64,000 nucleotides of DNA from Acytostelium subglobosum LB1. Its lineage: Eukaryota > Evosea > Eumycetozoa > Acytosteliales > Acytosteliaceae. The stretch is taken from the NCBI RefSeq assembly GCF_000787575.1, contig NW_012236528.1, positions 1,552 through 65,551 of the forward strand. Direction: 5' to 3'. Shown piece after piece: positions 55,606 through 64,000 of the stretch. The position numbers were made by a program, and so were the translations under genes. Within the stretch, counting starts at the first letter, position 1. Each line of letters starts with the position of its first letter. The notes under the pieces were generated by a model. It saw only the letters and a list, made by a program, of their open reading frames with translations. It was not told the origin of the DNA and did not search any database.

Positions 55606-58600
55606 ATGTTCAACTTTGACAATGATGGACGATTGTCTATTCACCTTAAATATGTTGGAATGTCAACGACGATACTGCTTCAACCTTGGATGGCTATGAC
55701 CATTGGTGTGTTTGCCATACTGACGGTGTTTCGTCTGTATGTCCTATGGACTACACGCACTCTATCCAATCGTCGTGGCTCCACTGGTGGCAATCTGCGC
55801 AAGGAGGGCATTGCAGAGCCACTGCAACTGCTCAAACAGATGATCAACACCAAGCCCAAGCGATTCGTTGACATCTTTCCAGAGGAGCTGCGCGAGATTG
55901 CCAGACGTCGAGTGTCTGTGCTCAAGGAGAAGGATCCATTTGGAATATCGACCATCTTTCCAATGCGAAGATCAAACTCAATGGGCAACTTTAGGTCGAT
56001 GACTCCACAACCCACGTCAACCTCACAGAACGTTCACAAGCCAAAGATAACATACTCCTCACCGCTGGGACCATCTGTCAGTATGGAGAACATATCACCG
56101 ATTGCACTGTCTGCATCATTCCCCAGCACCGATCAACTTAAAACGATACACGAGGTACAGACTCCTCCACTCATCTCTGTCTCGCAGGCTAATTTCGAAC
56201 CAGAAGTCAACTTTATCGATGAGGAAAAGGCAACGACATCAACTGTCAACAATAGCAATAACAACAACAACAACTCAACGTCAACCATAAAGACTGTCAA
56301 CTATAAGCCAAGTAACAATAACAATAGTAGTACGCCAACTATCGAAACAGATGATGAGGATACCAACAGTGTCACATCATCAACTGCAATGGGACTGTCT
56401 TCAAGTCAGAGAAGTACTCATAGTCATACAAACAACAACAACAATAACAATAACAACAACAACAACAATAATAATAATAATACACAACAACGTAGTAACT
56501 TTGGAACTGGTGCACCTTACAAGAGAGTACTTCCGTCCACTAACTATGGTCTCATTGGATTGGCATTGTCAGGAGGAGGTATTCGATCGGCAACATTCAA
56601 TCTTGGTCTACTGCAAGCACTGGCCAAACATGGACTGTTCCGAAGAGTGGACTATCTTTCGACGGTCAGTGGTGGAGGATTCATTGGCAGCTGTCTGACA
56701 TCTTTGCTCAGTGAGGGCACACATACGACCGACTGGAAGAACTTCCCCTTCCACTACAGCCGAGGCATGAAAGAAGGAATCCCCCTAAAGCATCTGAGAA
56801 ACAGTGCCAACTACCTGGCCAATGGTCTGTTTGAGTTCCTGTTGTTCCCCGTCCTGATTCTCCGTGGAATTGTTTTGAACCTCATGTCGATCTTCCCATT
56901 CGTCTGGCTGCTTCTGATCTTAGAGCGCAACCTGCCCATCCAATTCGACATTAGCTACTATCTCACACAGAAGATCGCCATGAACCTCCTGATCCATATC
57001 ACCATCTTCCCACTGATATCCCGACCCAAAGTGACCATCCCTGCGACCATACTATTCCTGTCACTGTACAGCACTGACCTGTCACGATTCTTCTCGACGA
57101 TCAACAACTTTGAGATTGCCGGCTCACTCTGTCTCCACCTCTACCTCAATCATCCTTGGCTGCTGCGCAAAGAGGACAGCAAGATATGGTACGACCGATC
57201 GTTTGGCTGGCTGTTCATCGTTCTGATCTCTGTGGCCTTTGTCGAGTCTCTACCATTGATCGAGACACTGTACGTCAACTCATTTGGTGGCGAGAAGTCA
57301 TTCCGAATCTATCCACTCATCTCGTTGTTTGGATTAATTCTTGCCGATTCTCTGGCGTTCACACTGCTGACCAATCCCAAGTTGTCACCGATCAAGCGTC
57401 TGCTGTTCCACATCTTTGTCAGCGTCATTGGCCCACTGCTTCTGATCCTCACCTACCTGGAGCTGAGTGTGTGGCTCGAGCCAGCGTCGCCCACCTTTGG
57501 AATTGGCAATGGTATTTGCCTCTTTGTTTCCCTGCTCTCATTCTTCACGATGGACATCAACGAAACATCGATGCACAAGTACTATCGTGATCGTCTGAGC
57601 AAAGCCTACATGTTCTCCATCAAGAATGGTCGTTTCCGTCCCTATGGTGGTGAGAAGATCAGTAGACTCAATCGTCGCTCGATCGCACCCTACCTCCTCA
57701 TCAACACTACGCTCAACTATACGATCAACAGCGAGCCAAATGGAATGCCAGCAGACTCTCGAGGATCAGACTTTTTCATCTTTAGCCAGCACTATGTGGG
57801 TGCCGAGTCCTGTGGCTACCGCTCCACCGAGCAAATGGAGAGATTGGATCGACGACTTGATCTTGCCACTGCCGTATCAATCAGTGGTGCTGCCGTTGGC
57901 ACCAAGATGGGTACAGCAACAATCCCCACACTGGTGCTCTCACTTGGCATTCTCAATATCCGTCTTGGCTATTGGTTGCCCAATCCATTGGGCATCTTCC
58001 TCAGCCATCCCTACCTTGGACGTCTGTTCTACGGTGGCTTTGCATGCTATCACTTGGTCAAGGAGTTTGGATGGACCGCCATGACCAGCAAGGATTGGTG
58101 CATTAACCTGAGCGATGGTGGACATCTTGAGAATCTCGGTGCCTACGAGTTGATCAAGAGAAGGTGCAAGTTTGTCATTATCTCGGATTCAGAGGCTGAT
58201 CCCGATATGACTTTCCCAAGGTATGTTTGTTGAACAGTGGTAGAGTAGATTCGTTATGGACTATGTCAACTAATATAAACACAAACAGCATGGCACAATT
58301 GATGAGACTGGTTAGGATTGATTTTGGTATCAATATACAGATCAACTTGGATGACATTAGAAGAGGTGGAAGTGGATACAGTCAGAAGCATTGGACTGTA
58401 GGAAAGATCATTTATCAGAAGAAGGCTAGGTAATAATTGAACCACTCCCCCCCATTGATCAACGATATTATTATTTGATCAACCAACTAACATACAATTT
58501 GCTTTGATCAATAGCTACTCCAACCCACAGGACAGTGATACAGAGAACCCTCCCAGTGGAGAAGTGGGATACTTGTTGTACATCAAGTCATCATTGACAG

Positions 58601-59058
58601 GTGATGAGGACGAGGTGATCAAAGAGTACCACTCACAGCACCCATCATTCCCACACGAGTCTACAACTGATCAGTTCTTCACAGAGTCCCAGTTCGAGGC
58701 CTACAGGAGTCTTGGCTATCACATTGGTGGTCAATCACTGTTTGGATCAACACATGATCAATCATTTGACGGAGAGGACGTAGAGTCTTTCTTTGAGCGC
58801 ATCTACCAATCATGCACAGGTGATCTGCCCACGGGATGGCAGGAGAAGCGTGATGACAGTGGCAGTCAGTACTTTGTGCAGCAGGACATGAAGAAGAAGA
58901 CATGGTATGATCCACGCCTCCGATCAAGTGGGAGAAGATCTCTTTCCACCACAGGTGGTGGTGGCAGTGGTGGTCTCCCGCCCACACCCTATCCTCCTCC
59001 ATCATCACAGCCATCATCGATGTCTACAACACCTTTGCCATTCACAGAACCACAGTGA
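55606..59058 (+). CDS. patatin-like phospholipase with membrane segments and C-terminal WW domain
   Basis: Three exons (55606-58220, 58289-58429, 58515-59058) give 1099 residues. Patatins hydrolyse acyl chains of lipids with a Ser-Asp dyad. An N-terminal membrane segment (MAMTIGVFAILTVFRLYVLW) and a long Ser/Asn-rich linker come first. The oxyanion motif LALSGGGIRSATFNLG lies at about 320 and the nucleophile block YLSTVSGGGFIGS at about 353. A region with several membrane helices (about 400-720) separates these from the catalytic Asp block NLSDGGHLENLGAYEL at about 835. The HPSFPHESTTDQFFTESQFE block, then AYRSLG, is the normal end of bacterial-type patatins. A WW domain (LPTGWQEKRDDSGSQYF, then KKTWYDPR) follows at about 1024-1056, then a Pro/Ser tail. 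Continuous exon 3 links patatin end and WW. Confidence 0.88.
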
Positions 59059-59548
59059 AGATACATTCATTCTTCCTTGTTAATTGTTGTATCTGTTATC
59101 TGATGAGTTTCACCCAACACAACATGAAATATCACTTTGTGTGTGGGTGGTGGGGGTAATGGTAATACAACATCCCACAGCCGACATCTTGACCCCCACA
59201 CAAACATATGACACACAATAATCATGTCTGCCCCCCAGGCCCAACAATGCAATTGTAATAAATTGTTGATAATTACCATGGATAGATATAAATATGAGAG
59301 TTCCCATCCATTTGTAAATCCATACCAACAACAACAACAACAACACATTATTTATTGTTATAATCATCAACACACAAATATTTTCAAATCATACATACAT
59401 ATTCACAATTCGATCACAACAACATAAAACATAAATAATTACATTCACTGAGAGTGCAGATCAACCAATCAACAACCAAACAACCAACAACAACAACAAC
59501 AACAAAGTAGTTTAGAACTCTAAATACTATAAACTAAACTAAAATACA
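59059..59548. other. spacer with simple repeats, no gene
   Basis: This contains a G-rich stretch at about 59140-59158, (CAA)n runs at 59330-59343 and 59487-59505, and AT-rich DNA leading to the next small gene. No gene or RNA is recognised. Confidence 0.45.
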
Positions 59549-59793
59549 ATGGTACTTAGCGAGAAAGTAGACAAAAATGTCAGATTGGACCGACACTCTG
59601 GCACTGGAACGAGAGGTCTTCCAAAGAAGAGTATGTATCATTTTTGATAGATCCAATCAACCATTCATATCATAATTGTTACTAATAATGGTTCTTTGTT
59701 AAAAATAATCAAGATGGTCATGGAAAGTATGGCTGGGGAAGAGAGGGTGAGGTCTATAATGACCAAGTTAACGTACAAGAAGAGGATAAGTGA
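59549..59793 (+). CDS. small HABP4/Stf2-like protein (53 residues)
   Basis: Two exons (59549-59630 and 59714-59793) give 53 residues, too short for ordinary ORF scans. Exon 1 reads MVLSEKVDKNVRLDRHSGTG then TRGLPKK. The GTATGT donor and the acceptor ending at 59713 keep phase into NGHGKYGWGREGEVYNDQ and an acidic end. The RHSGTG..G.PKK..HGKYGWG pattern is that of the hyaluronan/mRNA-binding (HABP4, Stm1, Stf2) family, whose members bind ribosomes or RNA. A single-motif protein of this size resembles the small fungal Stf2-type members. The role is inferred by family only. Confidence 0.75.
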
Positions 59794-60196
59794 TCAACCA
59801 TAGTCCTCCACCGATAGGACAGCAGGGTGAAAGAGACATCCATAAGTTTGAATGCTTAATTGCTACCCAACACCTGTTTGTAAATACACTTCAACATCCA
59901 TTAGACAATAAAGTAATTCATTTGGATGTACATTACAATAACAGACTCTTGTTTTGAATCGTTAGTCTCATCGTTGGACTTGAGAATGGCATTTAGGAGG
60001 TAATGGTGACATTTGTAGTGAACTATGATCGACTGATAAGATTAGCTTGGACATTGACGGGCCTCTTTCACTGTAATTGCAGTGGATATGATGTTTTGAA
60101 TCGTTCGTCATTAATTTTCATTGTTCACAAAAACGAACGAGTCTTGTTTTAGATAATAGATAGACATAATAGATAGATAGATATAGATAGAGGAAG
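59794..60196. other. spacer with a duplicated 13-bp motif
   Basis: GTTTTGAATCGTT occurs at 59951-59963 and again at 60093-60105, each followed by a GTC word. A small hairpin CACTG-TAATTG-CAGTG lies at about 60070-60085 between them. The function is unknown. This is the upstream region of the BUD22-like gene. Confidence 0.4.
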
Positions 60197-61509
60197 ATGA
60201 AGTCAGAAGTCAAGATTCAATCAATAGAGGAGGATCAGAATGATGATGACTCTTGGCAGAGTTATGATGAGGATGATGGATTGACTGGTCAAGACGATGT
60301 TGATTATCAGAGTGACGATGAGACAATGACATTCGAGATCAAGAGCTATGATGATGAGCTGGAGGAATACGTCACTGAATATGAGCAACTACTGAAAGAG
60401 GATCCTACTCTTGGTGTGGAGAGTTCTGATGCTAATGATGATGAAGCTGATGATGCTGCTCAGTCAGGTGACAACAAGAGGAAGAAGAAGAATAATAACA
60501 AAGGAGATATTAATAATGATAAGATCAACAAAGACAAGAAAGTAAAGACCAATCAAAAGGAGCGATCTGTCACAGAGAGTACTGAGGATTCATTCTTCAT
60601 TTCAAACTCTGATACAAAGAAGAAGGCTGTACCACAGGCAAAGGAGTCAAAGAAGAAGAACAAAGTCAATGATGATAAACAATCTACAAACAGCAACGAC
60701 AAGAAAAGAAAGCAACCTCCAGCCAAGACAGAACAAGTACAAGAGGAGGAGGAGAGTGAGGAGGAGCAACCACAACAGGAGCACAAGAAACAGAAGAAGG
60801 AAGTGAATGGATCAAAGAAGCAGCAGCCAGAGCAGCAGCCAGAGCAGCAGCCAGAGCAGCAGTCATCAAAGAAGGGTGATGGTGAGAACAACAACAAGCA
60901 GAAGAAGAAGGAGAAGAAGCAGAAGAAAGAGAAGAAGGAGAAGACAACTGATGGAGATCAACAACATCAACAACAAAAAGTGTTGACCATTGAGGACAAG
61001 AAGGACAGGTTCAAAAAGATTGTAAAGAATGCCAGTGTAAAGGTGCTGAAGGAGGACAGTGAGGCCCAGATCGACCAGAAGAAGCAAAAGATGGAGTCAC
61101 TTTTCTTGGGCTCACTCAGTGGTGAGAAGAAGGCACCCGGTGGTGCTCCTGTCAAGGTCAAGGGTAACAGAATGGGAAGTAGAGCTAGAAGAAAGTATGT
61201 ATACATACCTAACGTATAATATTCATTCAGTCTATTAACAACCTAAACTCATTCACTCAATCACTCGATAGGTTGGCACTGTCAGTATTTGGAGAGGAGT
61301 CTCATCACCATCAAAAGGCAAAGGAATCAGGAGGTAACAACAACAAGCAACAGCATACATCTGGCGGCAAACAACAGGTTGATACTCCAAAGGTGGTGAT
61401 CGATAAGAAATTACATCCATCCTGGAAGGCAAAGATGCTTGCTCAGCAAAAGGTTACCATCGTTGATAGCAACTCTACTGCTAACGATGATATCGTTACC
61501 TTTGATTAA
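60197..61509 (+). CDS. bud22: BUD22/SRFBP1-like nucleolar protein
   Basis: Two exons (60197-61194 and 61272-61509) give 411 residues. BUD22 proteins take part in 18S rRNA maturation and small-subunit assembly in the nucleolus. The N-terminus is acidic (QNDDDSWQSYDEDDGL), and a long Lys/Glu/Gln-rich region with PEQQ repeats (60826-60862) follows. The family signature is at the end: GNRMGSRARRK|LALSVFGEE split by the intron, and LHPSWKAKMLAQQK followed by a terminal hydrophobic-acidic motif (IVTFD). The N-terminal helical domain of the family is weak here, so the assignment rests on the C-terminal motifs. Confidence 0.7.
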
Positions 61510-61669
61510 TAATAATAATAATAATAATATTATTGCCATTAATTTGTTGTGTTTGTGTGGGGTGAATGATGATGATTCGTGTTGGTGTGGACATCGTTTG
61601 GTCAATCAATCAATTCAATTCAATCAATTTACATTGTGGTAATATAGATTTATAGTTTATATATATATA

Positions 61670-62972
61670 ATGTCATTACCTCCAGAGTTACCAGTTAAGA
61701 TCTATATGACTAGGCTATCACTGCCTACGTCACAGAGAGTACAGTTTGAGAAGATATTTAGGACTCAATCACCTCAGTCCAATTCAGACCTGGCCAATGC
61801 CTCTGCTCTTAGAAACGAACTGTTGCTAGTCATTGACAAGAGTTCACCAGAGGCTGTAATAGCTGTATGTTTGTCATTGATATATATATATATATATAAC
61901 AAACACAATTCAATCACTTACTCACTATATCCACTTATATCATATAGTCTATTGAGAAGTATCTTCCATACTTATACTCAATTGTATTATGTTGTGACAC
62001 ACCTGGAACATTTAGACTCAATGAACATATGTCGTTCAAATGGTCATCATTCATTTCAAAGACATTCAATTCAGGCTACTCTATTAGATTCGAACTTGTC
62101 ATGGTACTGATGTCACTGGGCATGGCACACTACAACAGAGCCTATGACCTCAACGAGTCATCCAACGAGGACAACTTTGATGACAATGCCAAGCTCATAT
62201 CAAATCACATCAAGATCGCCGCTGGTATCTTTGAGTTTATCAATCGAGTGGAGATACCACGTGGCGTCCATCAGACCGATGAGTTCCAGATTGAATGTTC
62301 ATCGAATATGTCATTGGCCATGACCATGCTGTGCATATCACTGGGCAATGCACTCACTGTACGCAAGGCATTGAAGCAGGGCACGTCACATCAGGTCATT
62401 GCCAAGATATCATGCGAGGCATGGCACAAATCAGAGATGACCAAGAGTCTTCTAAAGGATGATGCACACAACTACAAACGACTACCAAAGACGTTTAGGA
62501 ACTACTTGACTTCAAATCTATTACTTCAACATGCCATCACATTGAAAGAGATGGCCATGGCATCAGTTGATTCAAAGTATGTTGCATAGGTTGTGGTGGC
62601 TTGTCCACAATCAATATCTTAGACTAACAACACTTCCTATCCTTAGACATTATGGCGTAGGACTTACATACTTCTCACAGGCAATGCCATTGTTATCAAA
62701 GATAAAGAAACCAGTAAGTTGTTTGGTTGGATACTTTATCTTCAACATGCCTCTAACTCATCCTATCACAGTCGGATGCCAGACAACAATCAATTGTAAC
62801 AAGTCTAATGAGTGAGATTGAAAGAGAGAACCAGACATTGACCAGAGAGAATCAAGTACTATACTTTGATGTCAAGGTCGATCCCAAAACACTAGAGGCG
62901 CCTCAACCAAAAGGATTGATCAGTGCCACAATGTTCCAGCCTCCAATGCCTATCTTTACTGACATTATTTAG
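61670..62972 (+). CDS. BRO1-domain protein
   Basis: Four exons (61670-61864, 61948-62576, 62647-62713, 62772-62972) give 363 residues. BRO1 domains are boomerang-shaped helical solenoids that bind ESCRT-III CHMP4/Snf7. Features are an N-terminal strand region with ELPVKIYMTRLSLPTS and the FKWSSFISKTFNSGYSIRFE block. Helices around VLMSLGMAHYNRAYDL and the conserved late block GVGLTYFSQAMPLLSKI|...SEIERENQTLTRENQVLYFD then VKVDPKTLEAPQPK follow. It stops after the BRO1 domain with FQPPMPIFTDII. It lacks the V domain and Pro-rich tail of ALIX and so resembles single-domain members such as BROX, but shows no C-terminal CAAX box. Confidence 0.75.
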
Positions 62973-63073
62973 TTGTCAAAGTGGAGGAGCAATAAAGACA
63001 AACTCGTGATTTTCGTCACTTGTAACATGACTCGATTCATTCAATCATTTAGTTATTTACTACTACTTTATTG

Positions 63074-64000
63074 ATGATTGCACCAACACTGTACTCTCGT
63101 GCATTCAGGCCACTATACTTTACAGCTAGTCGTACAGATACATTGGGCAATGTGATATTCAATCAATTCAAACAGGAGGTGCCAAGACAATACATTCAGA
63201 CACTCATTGCCACTGGTGCCGTATATCATCGTTCACCTCTTCATACATTCAAATCACTGCACAATGTTCCACTGCCTCGACGACTATTCAGTCCAGATGA
63301 CATGGTACAACAAGATGCCATGCTAAAGATATTCTTCTTCCCCAGACAATACCCCACCGATCACGTTGACATTGATCGTTGTGTACTGTTTGAGAATGAT
63401 CAGTTCCTAGTGATTGACAAACCTCATGGCATATCAATTGGACCAGTCATTGATAACTATCACAACAATATCAACGCATTACTTCAACAACATCGATCAT
63501 CCATCACTTCAATCTTCAATCCTCATCGACTTGACTTTCAAACACGTGGTCTATGTGTACTCATCAAGGATAGCTCATACATCAACCAATTCAACTCAAT
63601 GCTTAGAAAGAGGAGTATAACCAAACGATACAGAGCATTCTATCAAGGTCCAAATATGATCACACCTGGTCTATACACTCATTACATGAAGCCATCAAAG
63701 TCAACTATAAAAGAGATGTCAGATACCAAAGTTGAAGGATGGCATGAGTGCATACTCAGGGTGCTCGAATCAAGTCAATGTACAGTGTCAATGCCAATCA
63801 GTGACGTTGAACAAGACTTCCTATCAATCGATATGTTGAATGGCAATTGGAAACAGCAGGAGATGTTGGTTGGCAAGGGCATCAATAGGACCAGACATGC
63901 AATGGTACAACTCAACTATGTCGATGTGGAACTGATCACTGGCCGTACACATCAGATTCGAGCACAGATGAGAGCACTCGGACGTTCACTCGTTGGTGAT
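63074..64000 (+). CDS. RluA-family pseudouridine synthase, 3' end outside window
   Basis: The frame is open from ATG 63074 to the last base (309 codons) with no stop yet. RluA-type enzymes isomerise uridine in rRNA or tRNA. An N-terminal segment (FKQEVPRQYIQTLIATGAV) may be a small S4-like RNA-binding part. The catalytic domain follows with VLFENDQFLVIDKPHGISIG, the active-site Asp in HRLDFQTRGLCVL, KRYRAFYQG, and the C-terminal VELITGRTHQIRAQMRALGR then SLVGD. The usual HRLD..TSG word is HRLDFQTRG here. About 20-80 residues are expected beyond the window. No intron is seen so far. Confidence 0.85.
   Translation, partial: MIAPTLYSRAFRPLYFTASRTDTLGNVIFNQFKQEVPRQYIQTLIATGAVYHRSPLHTFKSLHNVPLPRRLFSPDDMVQQDAMLKIFFFPRQYPTDHVDIDRCVLFENDQFLVIDKPHGISIGPVIDNYHNNINALLQQHRSSITSIFNPHRLDFQTRGLCVLIKDSSYINQFNSMLRKRSITKRYRAFYQGPNMITPGLYTHYMKPSKSTIKEMSDTKVEGWHECILRVLESSQCTVSMPISDVEQDFLSIDMLNGNWKQQEMLVGKGINRTRHAMVQLNYVDVELITGRTHQIRAQMRALGRSLVGD

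Noticed and set aside
1-64000. tRNA or rRNA genes
   Set aside because: I looked for B-box words (GGTTCGANTCC and complement) on both strands. The few TTCGA words lie in coding or AT-rich contexts without a cloverleaf partner, and no rRNA block was seen.

Overview
The window looks like nuclear DNA of a dictyostelid social amoeba. The evidence is short AT-rich introns with GTAAGT/GTATGT donors, poly-Q/poly-N tracts inside proteins, AT-rich spacers, a FNIP-repeat gene, a Gα subunit close to Dictyostelium Gα1, IPT/TIG adhesion proteins, and a compact layout with genes on both strands. Scattered single N bases show a draft assembly. The coding sequence looks less AT-rich than D. discoideum, so another dictyostelid species is likely. 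I have not tried to name the species.

Layout. 1-5.7 kb is a transposon and repeat zone: a Tc1-like transposon with a truncated LINE nested in it, a second LINE tail, a hAT transposase fragment, and two families of diverged tandem repeats. 5.7-12.4 kb (minus) is one giant C-type lectin/IPT-TIG/EGF surface protein. 13.1-22.0 kb holds U2SURP, a possible 38-residue gene, rpl19, a two-TM protein, a TM2 protein, FIBP, and a Topors RING ligase divergent from FIBP. 22.2-28.7 kb is an intron-poor block of unfamiliar ORFs, one of which resembles the giant-virus late transcription factor VLTF3. I treat it as a candidate old virus-derived insertion. Four back-to-back hairpins lie just beyond it.

28.9-43 kb is dense host sequence: Gα1, an XRN 5'-3' exoribonuclease with two inserted RRMs and a C-terminal PITH domain, a kinesin with a C-terminal membrane anchor, a coiled-coil protein, rps26, syntaxin 18 and atg9. 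43.4-55.2 kb has an F-box/LRR-like protein, a decayed FNIP gene, TAF5, a tubulin-tyrosine-ligase-like protein with a signal sequence, lysyl-tRNA synthetase and Polo kinase. 55.6-64 kb has a patatin phospholipase fused to a WW domain, a tiny HABP4/Stf2-like gene, a BUD22-like nucleolar protein, a BRO1-domain protein and the 5' part of an RluA-type pseudouridine synthase.

Most genes are unrelated housekeeping functions: RNA (U2SURP, XRN, LysRS, BUD22, ribosomal proteins, TAF5), membrane traffic and autophagy (syntaxin 18, Atg9, BRO1), and cytoskeleton/mitosis (kinesin, TTLL, Plk). There are no operons. Several pairs are divergent with about 110-240 bp between start codons (FIBP/Topors, XRN/kinesin, TAF5/TTLL). 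Exon limits were placed by eye from splice consensus, reading phase and known protein families, and in every multi-exon model given the phases close.
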